DNA from: Deltaproteobacteria bacterium
GTDB taxonomy: Bacteria > Desulfobacterota > JAFDED01
Assembly: GCA_019310535.1 (NCBI GenBank)
Contig: JAFDED010000001.1
Span: 62,001-126,000, forward strand
DNA length: 64,000 bases
Direction: 5' to 3'
This document shows, piece after piece, positions 38,880-47,948 of the stretch. The notes below the pieces were generated by a model that saw only the letters and a program-made list of their open reading frames with translations, was not told where the DNA came from and made no database searches. The stretch's first letter is position 1. Each line of letters opens with the position of its first letter. A program made the position numbers and the translations under genes.

Positions 38880-38943
38880 GGAAATATAAGCCTTTCAGGA
38901 ACATGGCCGTAATTGGAACCGTGAGATTACTATACCATAAAAA

Positions 38944-39203
38944 CTTTTAGAATTATCCACTTTGATCAGCAACATATTGTTCAGCGATATTACAGTCAAA
39001 TTGCCGCCAATAATAGATGAAGGATGTTGTTGGGGCGGCCCGGACAACAAGTTGTCCGGACCACCCCTAATGGAACCTGAATGCCTTTAAGGTTTGGCCG
39101 GTATTGAATCACAGCTTTCGGTCCAATGGTTAAGCAATAAGAATTTAATAAAAATCAAGCAATTAAAGTTTTATTTGCTGACCTGATAGGATAATCCTAA
39201 AAA
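38944..39203 (+). repeat. MITE-like dispersed repeat, copy B (short form, both ends)
   Basis: A 260-base element with imperfect terminal inverted repeats: CTTTTAGAATTATCC at the left and, as complement of the right end, TTTTTAGGATTATCC. Similarity between the ends continues inward (TTTGATCAGCAA versus TCAGGTCAGCAA). It matches copies A and C but lacks the roughly 120-base core; the flanking palindrome arms meet directly as GGCCCGGACAAC-AA-GTTGTCCGG. It lies between moeA and a rhodanese remnant and encodes no protein. Confidence 0.8.
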
Positions 39204-39206
39204 TTT

Positions 39207-39401
39207 TTGATGGATCGATATGCATGCCGGATCAAGGAAAGTATACTCGTTGACACTCATTGGCTGAGAGAGCACCTGGATAATCCAGGAATCCGCATCG
39301 TGGATCTGCGATGGAGGCCCCGCTTTGTCAGCGGAAGGGGAATCGCCCAAGACCGACTGGAGGATTACCTTGCAGACCACGTTCCCGGGCGGTATTTTTA
39401 G
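39207..39401 (+). pseudogene. Rhodanese/3-mercaptopyruvate sulfurtransferase N-terminal fragment
   Basis: From about 39237 the frame reads ESILVDTHWLREHLDNPG, then IRIVDLRWRPRF and YLADHVPGRYF before a stop. This is the first 55 residues of a rhodanese-family sulfurtransferase, where the family has HIPGAVFLD. No continuation with the active-site cysteine is found in any frame downstream. The fragment begins 30 bases after repeat copy B. Confidence 0.6.
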
Positions 39402-39579
39402 GCTGCGTCAGCGATCTGACGGATTATTCTGTCAAGGGCTCATCACTGGTGGCGTCTCCCGGCCGCGGAGGTTCCCATATATAAGGGATATACGGGAATC
39501 GGAAAAATAAATATGAAAAATGTAGGGAATATTTAAAATAAACAGATCCTCTTTTAAGGCTCCATTCACGCCCGCCGAA

Positions 39580-40440
39580 TTACCCTTTCACCGCGCCGGC
39601 TAAATATTCGGGCCGCAGGTACCGCTGGAGCGCATACGTGACAATGACGACGGGAAGGGCGATCAGGGTGGCGTATGCGGCCGTCAGGAACCAGTCGCCC
39701 CGATGAATGTAGTAATACACCTGGAGCGGCATCGTCTTGTTTTTCAAGTTCAGGAAGAGGGCAAAAGTAAATTCCTCCCAGGAGGTGAGCCAGCTATAGA
39801 TTGCGGCCACGGCGATTCCCGGGGAGGCCAGGGGGATGACGATGTGGGCCAATGCCCTCCACCGGTCAGCCCCGTCCATGGCTGCGGAGCGCTCGAGCTC
39901 AGGCGGTATCACATCATACGTGTTCACCAGGATCCATGCCGAGATCGGTATCACCTTGATCAAATGGGCGAGCACAAGCCCCATCGATGTGTCGAAGAGC
40001 CCCCACCGGATAAAACGCTCCGCAATGGGAAGAGCGATCACCACTTCGGGGAACATCCGCGTGAGGAAAATGGCGATAATAATCCAGTATTTCAGGTTCC
40101 GGAAGGGAAGGCGGCTGACCGCGTAAGCCCCGGGGATGGTCAGTAAAAGGGCAAGAATGGTGGTCAGAGTGGAGACGGCAAGGCTCTTGCGTAAAGGCGG
40201 CCACAATTTCCCTCCGAGCACCACATCCTTCCAGTGCTTCAGGGTCGCACGATGGATCAGAAATGGCGGATGTTGAGTCAGTATCTCCCCGGGATCGCTG
40301 ATGGAAATCTTCACCATGATGTATACCGGAAGACACGCATACAGGATCACCAGCACTAGAATTATTATTCCCGCCGCCTTCCAGCCCAACTCAGGTTTCC
40401 TTTCGTCCCACAAAACGCAAATAAAAAGTAATAAACACAA
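39580..40440 (-). CDS. Carbohydrate ABC transporter permease (MalG-type)
   Basis: Inner-membrane permease, up to 286 residues with six helices. The cytoplasmic EAA loop that docks the ATPase reads ELERSAAMDGADRWRALAHI, and LTRMFPEVVIALP precedes it. The frame overlaps the upstream permease by 50 bases; the true start may be a TTG near 40412. With its neighbour it forms the heterodimeric pore of a sugar or polyol importer, but no substrate-binding protein or ATPase gene adjoins. Confidence 0.88.
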   Translation of the reverse strand: MCLLLFICVLWDERKPELGWKAAGIIILVLVILYACLPVYIMVKISISDPGEILTQHPPFLIHRATLKHWKDVVLGGKLWPPLRKSLAVSTLTTILALLLTIPGAYAVSRLPFRNLKYWIIIAIFLTRMFPEVVIALPIAERFIRWGLFDTSMGLVLAHLIKVIPISAWILVNTYDVIPPELERSAAMDGADRWRALAHIVIPLASPGIAVAAIYSWLTSWEEFTFALFLNLKNKTMPLQVYYYIHRGDWFLTAAYATLIALPVVIVTYALQRYLRPEYLAGAVKG

Positions 40441-41269
40441 AAATTATTACAAGGAGAATGGTCCCTGATGCCGCAGAAGTGTGGACGTTGTTGTGGTCGT
40501 AATACTCAAAATAGGTATACGTCGCCAGAAGCGGCGTATGCCTGCCCGTGAGGATGAGGGGGAGTTCGAAGATCCGGAACGCATCGATCCCACGGATAAT
40601 CAGCGCCATGGTGATGGAAGGCTTCAGGAGGGGGAGGGTCACGTGCCGGAACCGCTGCCAGGGCCCGGCGCCGTCCATGCTTGCCGCCCGGTAAAGTTCC
40701 TTGGGGATGGCCTCAAGGCCGGCGAGCAAGATCAGCATGATCAGGGGCGTCACCTTCCATAGATCTGCAACAAGAATAGTCATGAGGGGCAAAGCGACGC
40801 CTCCGGCAAAATCTACTGGATGTTCCAGGAGGCCGAGGCGCACCAGGGCCGAGTTGAGAAACCCCGATGTGTCGAAGATGTATCGCATGTTGGTGGCCGA
40901 GACCACCGTGGGGATCCCCAGCGGGAGGAGAAGCAATGCCCGGATGCCGCCGCTTCCGGGAAACCTTTCTGCAAGAATCAGGGCGATAACCAGCCCCAGG
41001 CTCAGCTCCAGGAAAAGACCCGCGCCCGTGACGATCAGCGTGTTCCTCAGGGATTCCCGAAACTGGTAGTGCTGGATCACCGCATAGTAGTTGCTCAGCG
41101 TGAACTCGTGGGTGAACCGATCCACGAATCCCATGACCACGGCTTCCGCCAGCGGGTAGAACGTAAACCCGGCAACATAGAGCGCCATTGGCAGAACAAG
41201 AAGCGTGAACGGGTCGAAAAAGCGCAGCCTCTCAACAAATCCCCTGTGTATTGCTCCGGAGGTCGGCAT
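40391..41269 (-). CDS. Carbohydrate ABC transporter permease (MalF/UgpA-type)
   Basis: A 292-residue permease with six helices. The EAA loop is ELYRAASMDGAGPWQRFRHV followed by TLPLLKPSI. The early ALYVAGFTFYPLAEAV helix and the ATNMRYIFDTSGFLN segment are typical of CUT1 MalF/UgpA proteins. ATG 41269 is the start. It precedes and overlaps the MalG-type gene. Upstream DNA carries no binding-protein gene, so the operon is incomplete in place. Confidence 0.9.
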   Translation of the reverse strand: MPTSGAIHRGFVERLRFFDPFTLLVLPMALYVAGFTFYPLAEAVVMGFVDRFTHEFTLSNYYAVIQHYQFRESLRNTLIVTGAGLFLELSLGLVIALILAERFPGSGGIRALLLLPLGIPTVVSATNMRYIFDTSGFLNSALVRLGLLEHPVDFAGGVALPLMTILVADLWKVTPLIMLILLAGLEAIPKELYRAASMDGAGPWQRFRHVTLPLLKPSITMALIIRGIDAFRIFELPLILTGRHTPLLATYTYFEYYDHNNVHTSAASGTILLVIIFVFITFYLRFVGRKET

Positions 41270-41959
41270 AAGGCAATAACCTTGGTGCTTGAAGTCAATG
41301 CTGCTAATTTTAGTAGCGATAAGATGACCTAGATGAGGGAGATGATATATCCAAATGACCAGGGCGTCAAGCTACTACAAGATTTCTATTGATTTGCCAA
41401 AAAGTGTTTGATTATAACAGTGTAAATCGATCTCAAAGTAAAAAAAGCATTAAGGCACGAGGCACGGTTGTCCCGCCTGTGTTATAGCGAAGGATAGACC
41501 ATTTTGCCCGCGTGAGCGGCAAGGTGGGTGCCGAAGGCACAGGGGTGAAAATACATGCATTACCTATATCCTCCTATGCTTCGCACACACCTTGCCCGAG
41601 CTTTGCGATGGTTTGGCGCGGCCCAATGCCCGGGAAAACATGGCAACCATTCAAAAAATGGAAGATGTCTGTCAGGGGTACTCTTGTCAGTTTTAAATCA
41701 TTGACATATGCCCTGTTGTTCTGTCATAAAAACCAATGCGTGTGCTTTTTCCAGCACACGGCAATCGCAGGGGACGGAACTGCTGATATCAGAGAGTTCA
41801 GGATAGCGGGAGTTATTATCGTTGTGGCATATATCATGTATTCCAGACAGTCAGGGGAAGTTTTTCCCCTTATGCAGGGAGCAGACGGCTGCCCTTCCCG
41901 CGCATCATGAGGTTCCCCCCGGTCTCCTGTGTGGCGGTGTCGGGAAGAGGGTGAGGACC
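41270..41959. other. Long intergenic gap, no convincing gene
   Basis: About 690 bases between divergent genes. A 132-residue plus-strand frame (41512-41910) has no ribosome-binding site and no family-like sequence. I see no repeat or RNA gene here. The gap sits where a binding-protein or ATPase gene of the ABC system would be expected. Confidence 0.4.
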
Positions 41960-43690
41960 ATGGCGGTGAATACGTCCCCCAACGCCTCCGTTTCGATCTC
42001 CTGGCAGGCGATAGCCCTGATGGCTGTGGCTGTGGCTCTTGTGGTGGTCGTCCGCGCCACTGGGCCCAGCGATCTCAACCAGGTGGACCAGCCTCTCCAG
42101 GCGGCCTATGTTGCCGATATCCTGGCCAACGGCCATTATATTGTACAGTTTGATCAACAGGGCCGGGTGGCCACCAAGCCACCGCTGTATAACTGGCTGG
42201 CGGCTTCGCTGATCCGTGTCCGGGGCAAACCTTCGGAATTTATCCTCAAATTTCCTTCCGTTCTTGCCGCCCTGGGAACCTTGATCGTCACCTTCCTGCT
42301 GGCCGGTCTATGGCTGGGGCCATGGACAGCCCTGGCGGCGGCACTCATCCTGGCCTCAGGACACCATTTCTTCAAGATGGCCTATCTCGCCCGTACGGAC
42401 ATGCTCCTGTGTTTTTGGATCATCCTCTCATTGTATGCTTTTGAACGATCCAGGGCCGACGGAGGCCCTTCGATTTGGAACCTTTTGTTCTGGATAATAC
42501 AAGCCATGGCCACCCTGACCAAGGGGCCACCGGGCCCGGCGCTGGTGCACGTCTATGTGCTGGGCAGGCTGGCGCTGGAAAGGGACCTTCGCGGCTACCT
42601 CAGGCTGGGGGCCTGGTGGGGCATACCTCTGTGGACGGCTCTATCCCTGGCATGGTTCCTTCCTGCGCTGCAGCAGGGTGGGGAGCCTTTTGTCGAGAGG
42701 GTTCTGAAGGGCGAAATTCTTTTCCGCCTCTGGGGCACGGGACCCCGGGCCGGGGAGCTGCAACCGTTTTATGCGTTCTTTCCGTGGTTCGTGGCGCGCT
42801 TTCTCCCTTGGTCCTTGCTGGCGACGATCGCCTTGCTTCGGCGGGGCAAATCCTGCCCCTTGCGAACACAATCCCCGCTCATGCCCCCTGCGCTGTGGCT
42901 GGGGAGCATGATGATCCTGCTGTCGTTGATCCCCAGCAAGCGGGCGGACTGGCTCATGCCGGTCTACCCGGCGGGGGCGATCCTGGCTGCCCACCTTTTT
43001 CGACAAATATCCAATCCTCCCGAAGGACCTCCCGAACGGGTAATCCGGTGCACCCGTTTATTATTCCTGCTCGTCGCCGCCTTGATGGCCAGTGCGGGTG
43101 TCCTTTTTTTATCTATTTTCGCCCTCTCGTCGATCCATCCGCCCGCAACAGCGCTCTTGGGAACAATAGCGTGGCAGGCCTCTCCTTGGATCGCCTTTGC
43201 AGCCGGCGCTTTGCTCCTTTGGGGCGGAGGGGCGGCGTGGACGGGGATGAGAAGACTCATGCCGCGGCTGGCTCTGGGAGGCTTCCTGACGGGTCTCCTG
43301 GCGCTGAACCTGATTTATTATCATGTTGTCGCAACGCCCGCCGTCACCCTGGACGGCGATGAGCTCCAACAGTTCATGACGCAGGTCAGGGAGACCATAC
43401 CGCCGGGGGAAAAAGTTCTTTTTGGCACCACCAGGACGCCCACACAGTTTTTCCTGCTCAGCAATCAGCTTTATGCGGATTCTGAAAATATAATTCGCAG
43501 CGTCAGCCGGGGACGCCCTTTCTGGCTCGTGATGCGCCTCCGGGAGCTGCAATACCTGGAACGGGGGCGGGGCGTATCCTTTGATATTGTGTTGGTCAGC
43601 AACTATCTGGAATATGACGAGGCCCGGCTGGCGCTGGCCCGGTGGCCCTCACGAGAACATTCAGTGAGGCCAGGGCAACACCAGGAGTAA
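41960..43690 (+). CDS. ArnT/PMT-like glycosyltransferase (GT83 family)
   Basis: A polytopic inner-membrane enzyme of 576 residues, about twelve hydrophobic helices then a soluble C-terminal part (from about 470). It uses an undecaprenyl-phosphate sugar to glycosylate lipid A or a protein. The first periplasmic loop reads LNQVDQPLQAAYVADI where the family usually has DE; the following VATKPPLYNWLAASLIRV and FFKMAYLARTDMLLCFW are classic. The ATG at 41960 follows GAGGGTGAGGACC; the frame opens upstream from 41822. LPS modification is the likely role. Confidence 0.78.
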   Translation: MAVNTSPNASVSISWQAIALMAVAVALVVVVRATGPSDLNQVDQPLQAAYVADILANGHYIVQFDQQGRVATKPPLYNWLAASLIRVRGKPSEFILKFPSVLAALGTLIVTFLLAGLWLGPWTALAAALILASGHHFFKMAYLARTDMLLCFWIILSLYAFERSRADGGPSIWNLLFWIIQAMATLTKGPPGPALVHVYVLGRLALERDLRGYLRLGAWWGIPLWTALSLAWFLPALQQGGEPFVERVLKGEILFRLWGTGPRAGELQPFYAFFPWFVARFLPWSLLATIALLRRGKSCPLRTQSPLMPPALWLGSMMILLSLIPSKRADWLMPVYPAGAILAAHLFRQISNPPEGPPERVIRCTRLLFLLVAALMASAGVLFLSIFALSSIHPPATALLGTIAWQASPWIAFAAGALLLWGGGAAWTGMRRLMPRLALGGFLTGLLALNLIYYHVVATPAVTLDGDELQQFMTQVRETIPPGEKVLFGTTRTPTQFFLLSNQLYADSENIIRSVSRGRPFWLVMRLRELQYLERGRGVSFDIVLVSNYLEYDEARLALARWPSREHSVRPGQHQE

Positions 43691-43910
43691 AGGCTCACTA
43701 TCCAATGTGCAAGGGCGGGGGAGATGATCCCCAGGAGCCACAATTACTCCTTTATTCCTCTGGAAATACGGGGAAAAGTCCTGATAATTTAAGAATTGTA
43801 CTTTGTCTATTTTTTGATATATGTTATATTTATTTGTCCACGAAATCAGTGCTGCTTGAAATTCGATGATCCAGATATCGGGAGTAAATTCAGGGTGAGG
43901 TACTGTGCCA

Positions 43911-44693
43911 ATGAGAGACCACGTAAAACGAATGTATGAGCATTTTTCCAAGGTGTCCACCTCATACAATATAGTAAGAACTACTGATGTGGAACCGATT
44001 TTGTATATCAGGGAAAAATTAAACCACAAAAATGACGTCCGGGCCATCGACGTTGGTTGCGGCGGAGGAAGATATTGCTTGCTCCTGTTTCAATATATCC
44101 CGGGGCTCCACCTCACCTGTGCTGACGTAAATGACAGCATGCTTGCGGAAACCTTCCGGTATTTAAAACGACACGGGATGGAAAATTTCTCAACCCTTCA
44201 GGCTGATGTGTCGGACTTGCAATTGCCGGAGAGCTCCATGGACTGCATTTTTACCTTCAACGCCATTCATCATTTCGATCCCATGCTTTTTCTCCATAAA
44301 GCCGCCAAGGCACTGAAGGACAAAGGCTATATTTTCATTTATACCCGGCTGAAAAGCCAAAACGCCAGAAGCATCTGGGGTCGGTTCTTCCCCGGCTTTT
44401 CGGAAAGGGAAAAACGCTTGTACGATTTTGCGCAAGTGGAGCAGTGGATGGATTCGACCTCTTCCATCCAACTTGTGTCAACTGAGTTTTTTAAATTCAA
44501 ACGCAGCGCTACGCTGAAACAGCTCATCGCGCAGGCCGAAAACAAACATTACTCCACCCTGTCCCTTTATCCGGCGGATGTTTTTGACCAGGCCGTAAAA
44601 GGTTTTAAGAAGGAGATACGCCGTCATTTTACTGATCTCAATACAATCGAGTGGTGTGATGAAAATGTAATGATAGTTTTCAGAAAGGGATAA
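43911..44693 (+). CDS. Class I SAM-dependent methyltransferase
   Basis: About 260 residues with the Rossmann methyltransferase fold: motif I VRAIDVGCGGGRYCLLL, motif II LTCADVNDSML, then FSTLQADVSDLQLPESSMD and the post-motif CIFTFNAIHHFDPM. Closest in style to UbiE/methyltransferase domain-11 proteins. GTG 43905 or ATG 43911 start. Acceptor unknown; it follows the GT83 gene by 220 bases on the same strand. Confidence 0.82.
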   Translation: MRDHVKRMYEHFSKVSTSYNIVRTTDVEPILYIREKLNHKNDVRAIDVGCGGGRYCLLLFQYIPGLHLTCADVNDSMLAETFRYLKRHGMENFSTLQADVSDLQLPESSMDCIFTFNAIHHFDPMLFLHKAAKALKDKGYIFIYTRLKSQNARSIWGRFFPGFSEREKRLYDFAQVEQWMDSTSSIQLVSTEFFKFKRSATLKQLIAQAENKHYSTLSLYPADVFDQAVKGFKKEIRRHFTDLNTIEWCDENVMIVFRKG

Positions 44694-44791
44694 GAAAGTG
44701 ATGCAGTACATCCTGGTAGGGTGGGATACAAGACTGCAGCGGCCTTGGGAAATCAAATCAGTTCAAGGCGGCTTTCAAGGTGGTTTCCATT

Positions 44792-45817
44792 TTACTTGAT
44801 ATCGATCGCCGATGCAGATCTGGCCGGGCTCGTCGGCTGCACGGTAAACGGGTCTTCTTTGGAGAAGTCCGGAAAATACACATCGCTGCTATCCAATGTC
44901 TGCACCCAGTAATTCTCGAAGCCCAATATGTCCACAAGGCTCAGGACTCTCTCATATTCTTTCGCTGTTATCCGCCGGCCCAGAACAGGATGGCCCGCCG
45001 CCTTGTGGCATGGATGATACTGGGCCATGATGCTGACCCAGGTGTCGGCGCCCAACTGACGGGCCAGGAAGGTCAGCACGCGCCGGCTTCCCGCCAGTCC
45101 TCCGGGCAACACCAGGTGTCTCACCACCAGGCCCCGAACCGCCCTCTCCCCAAACATTTCAAGCCCTCCCACCTGACGGTGCATCTCCAGCACGGCCCGC
45201 CTGCTGACCCCGGGATAATCGGGGGCGGAAGAGCAGAGGGACGCGGCCCGGGAGTGTCCATATTTCATGTCCGGCAGGTACATATCCACCACTCCGTCCA
45301 ACAGCGCCAGAACTCCCGGCAACTCGTAACCGTGGGTATTGTAAAGCAACGGGAGGCGAAGACCCTGCTCGGCGGCAATATCCAGGGCCTCCAGGATGGC
45401 CGGAAGGAAATGGGTGGGGGAGACCAGATCGATGTTCTCACAGCCCTGAGCCTGGAGGGACAGGAACGATTGAGCCAGCTCCCGCGGCTCCATCTCGGCG
45501 CCGCGGCCCTCCTGGCTGATGGCGTGATTCTGGCAGAAGAGGCACCGCAGGGAGCATCGGTAGAAAAAGACCGTGCCGGCCCCCCCGTGTCCCACCAGCG
45601 GAGGCTCCTCTCCGAAGTGGGGGATGGCGCGCGCAACCTCTGCCTGCGCACCCGCGCCGCACATACCCCGCTGCCCGCGCATCCTGTCCACGCCGCAGCG
45701 CCTCGGGCAGAGACGGCAGGGCGACATCAAGCGTTCCGCTTCACGGGTTCTCCGGGAAAGGATGCCCTTTCGATGCAGCTCTAAGTATCGGGGCTCACGC
45801 ATTTGTGGGGTATACAC
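44792..45817 (-). CDS. Radical SAM protein, PflA/AmmeMemoRadiSam-like
   Basis: A 341-residue iron-sulfur enzyme. The radical SAM CxxxCxxC motif is YRCSLRCLFCQN near residue 88. An additional N-terminal cysteine cluster, CRLCPRRCGVDR...RGMCGA, is typical of this PflA-related subgroup. NTHGYELPG, the YLPDMKYG segment and the C-terminal MAQYHPCHKA match the subgroup. Substrate unknown. ATG 45817. It converges with the methyltransferase gene. Confidence 0.85.
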   Translation of the reverse strand: MYTPQMREPRYLELHRKGILSRRTREAERLMSPCRLCPRRCGVDRMRGQRGMCGAGAQAEVARAIPHFGEEPPLVGHGGAGTVFFYRCSLRCLFCQNHAISQEGRGAEMEPRELAQSFLSLQAQGCENIDLVSPTHFLPAILEALDIAAEQGLRLPLLYNTHGYELPGVLALLDGVVDMYLPDMKYGHSRAASLCSSAPDYPGVSRRAVLEMHRQVGGLEMFGERAVRGLVVRHLVLPGGLAGSRRVLTFLARQLGADTWVSIMAQYHPCHKAAGHPVLGRRITAKEYERVLSLVDILGFENYWVQTLDSSDVYFPDFSKEDPFTVQPTSPARSASAIDIK

Positions 45818-46055
45818 CTAAATTCCAATTGTTAAACCGGAAGTAAATTCTAAATACGAAACCTAATTGTCATGCAGGGGCTGCACCCGCGGAGCATGAA
45901 AACGGTTGTGTATTATCCCAGATTTTGCATTTGGGAGTAAAAATACTGTTGAACATTAGAGTAAACCATTTATCCAGGTATGGTCATGACGGAAAGAGTC
46001 CGGTCCGTTGTTATTCAGGCCGAACAGGACGGCACTCTGGAGTCCATTTTGGCCA

Positions 46056-46164
46056 ATTATACGCTGAGGAAGTGGCTCGTGTGGCGGCATTCTTGGCCTC
46101 AGACGACGCCTCTTGGGTTACCGGTGTCGCAATAGCGGTCGATGGAGGCTATACCGCAAGATGA
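46056..46164 (+). pseudogene. Short-chain dehydrogenase C-terminal fragment
   Basis: YAEEVARVAAFLASDDASWVTG and AIAVDGGYTAR are the last 35 residues of SDR/3-oxoacyl-ACP reductase proteins (given here in two parts: YAEEVARVAAFLASDDAS, then WVTGVAIAVDGGYTAR). The NAD-binding and catalytic Ser-Tyr-Lys parts are absent upstream. A remnant. Confidence 0.6.
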
Positions 46165-46461
46165 TCCTTCTGCGCAGGTTTCCATGTCTCTCAGGAGACA
46201 CCATGTATTAAATGGGATTGTAAGATATGGAACCTTTTCTCAACCAGTGGGAGTTCCGCTGTGGATGAAAACCTCCGAGAAGCCCTCATCATATCAAGTT
46301 GGAAGAAATCCGACTTTGACTACAGGTCTTAACGAAATTCATTTGGTATATAGAGAAGATAAGCAATATTATGTAGTAATCAGTCCTTTCTCCTCGCTCT
46401 CGACCACTTATTTCATTGAAACCCCCTACAAGACAGCATCTGTATAAATGAAAGGGTGCGA

Positions 46462-46779
46462 TCAGGGCTCAACCCAGTCGTTCAGGAAAAATATTGGCAA
46501 TGGTCGGACCGGAGGCCGCGTGGTTGCGGGTTCAATGGTCTCGAGTTTCTGCCCGGTGACTTCTGCGAGAATAAACCTGACATGTCGTTCGCATGACTTT
46601 CCCTGGCATAGGCCCATTCCCGCACGTGTGAGCTTTTTGACCTCATTTACAGTTCGCGCACCATGATGGATTGCTTTGAGAATCTCCTTGCGGAGAACCT
46701 CTTCGCATCGGCAGATCATGAGGTCATCAGAGTCTGAGCTCTGGTGCCTGGAATTAGCTGCAGATGATTTTAAAACCAT
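46462..46779 (-). CDS. BFD-like [2Fe-2S] protein
   Basis: A 105-residue protein with the bacterioferritin-associated-ferredoxin fold: ICRCEEVLRKEILKAI, VNEVKKLTRAGMGLCQGKSC, giving four cysteines for a [2Fe-2S] cluster (CxC and CxxxxC). In HcnB, opine oxidase and hydroxyproline dehydrogenase this domain is fused to the FAD subunit; here it is separate. It is the last gene of the minus-strand dehydrogenase island, 82 bases after the deacylase gene. Probably an electron-transfer subunit of that complex. Confidence 0.82.
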   Translation of the reverse strand: MVLKSSAANSRHQSSDSDDLMICRCEEVLRKEILKAIHHGARTVNEVKKLTRAGMGLCQGKSCERHVRFILAEVTGQKLETIEPATTRPPVRPLPIFFLNDWVEP

Positions 46780-46860
46780 AAGAAAACTCCTAAAAAATGT
46801 GGCCGAGAGCCCTTCACGACCCCATTTTACGTTGGCTCACCCCACAATAAGAAGGACTTT

Positions 46861-47841
46861 TCATCCTGCTTTCTCAATGCGATATGTCCCCACATAGACT
46901 GTCCACTCGCCGGCATGGATAGTCGGAAAGGTACGTTGGGACACAATTATGCCGTCATGGGGGGCTTTAATCTCTTCAACAATTTCTCCGAACAGATCAG
47001 AGATGGTGCCGATGACCTCTCCTTTCTTTACAAGATCGCGGAGCTGCTTTGTGGTGCGGAAAAGGCCGCCCTTGGTGCTGAAGCCAAAGGTTCCTGGTGC
47101 TATAATTCGCTCTTTGGGGAGTTCGGGCTCGCCATGAATCATTTTATAGTACTTCATCACATTCTCGATCGCTTTGCGTTGGGCAAGGACGAATTCATCC
47201 AAACAGCGACCTTCGCCGCCAAGTTCAACGGTGATGGTAGGTTTCCCTGCGCGCATCCCCTCGACATTGATGGAGCCGCCCCATTTCCCACCGCCTTTCC
47301 AAACCAGATCTACGCCGGTTGCATAAGCAAGTTCCTTTGCTCTGGCCTGGAGCTCATCGCTGCCTATTTCTCTATAGATGACCGTCGGCGAGATGGCCAG
47401 GGCAATGCCGCCACCATGCATGTCAATAACCATGTCGCACTTTATAAGGATTTCATGATAAAAGTAATAGGCCAACTGCTCGGAAATAAATCCTTCCAGT
47501 TTCCCCGGAAAGATTCGATTCATGTTGATGCCGTCGATTGGATTTGCACGGCGTCCCGCCTCAAAAGCCGGAACGTTGATTACCGGGACACCAACGAAAG
47601 CGCCGGCCAGTGCTCCCGGGTCAAGGTCACGCCAGATAGCTCGGATCGCTTCGCCGCTTTCGTACTCGTCCCCATGTACCGCCCCATCGACTAAAAGGAT
47701 TGGGCCATTTTTCTTCCCGTTAACCACCATTAGAGGGAATCCCAGAGGTTGTCCCCCCGGAGTCTGGGTCACCGCCATGTAGGTCTTCTTTTTCTCGCCG
47801 GATGCGATGGCGATATCGCGAAATTTCAAGACATCAGGCAT
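46861..47841 (-). CDS. Aspartoacylase/succinylglutamate desuccinylase-family deacylase
   Basis: A 326-residue zinc-dependent amide hydrolase (M14-like AstE/AspA/DoeB family). Zinc ligands are visible as GAVHGDEYESG (HxxE) and VIDMHGGGIAL (third His). PNPIDGINMNRIFPG-like sequence (ANPIDGINMNRIFPG) supplies the substrate-binding Asn-Arg. A C-terminal biotinyl-like domain carries IKAPHDGIIVSQ. ATG 47841 follows GGAAAGGAG; the frame opens at 47871. Removal of an acyl group from an N-acyl amino acid before oxidation by the neighbouring dehydrogenase is the natural hypothesis. Confidence 0.82.
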   Translation of the reverse strand: MPDVLKFRDIAIASGEKKKTYMAVTQTPGGQPLGFPLMVVNGKKNGPILLVDGAVHGDEYESGEAIRAIWRDLDPGALAGAFVGVPVINVPAFEAGRRANPIDGINMNRIFPGKLEGFISEQLAYYFYHEILIKCDMVIDMHGGGIALAISPTVIYREIGSDELQARAKELAYATGVDLVWKGGGKWGGSINVEGMRAGKPTITVELGGEGRCLDEFVLAQRKAIENVMKYYKMIHGEPELPKERIIAPGTFGFSTKGGLFRTTKQLRDLVKKGEVIGTISDLFGEIVEEIKAPHDGIIVSQRTFPTIHAGEWTVYVGTYRIEKAG

Positions 47842-47948
47842 ACCGGGCTCCTTTCCATCTTCCATAATCAATTAAACAAACTTTTACTCAAAACAACCTG
47901 AGAGAACTACCATGACTTTCTTTCCCATGTATTTGAGACGATCCAACG

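Noticed and set aside
41512..41910. 132-residue plus-strand frame before the glycosyltransferase
   Set aside because: No family pattern or start signal; it runs into the leader of the real gene.
46142..46447. 101-residue plus-strand frame after the SDR fragment
   Set aside because: It overlaps the SDR remnant at its start and resembles nothing; cannot be supported as a gene.
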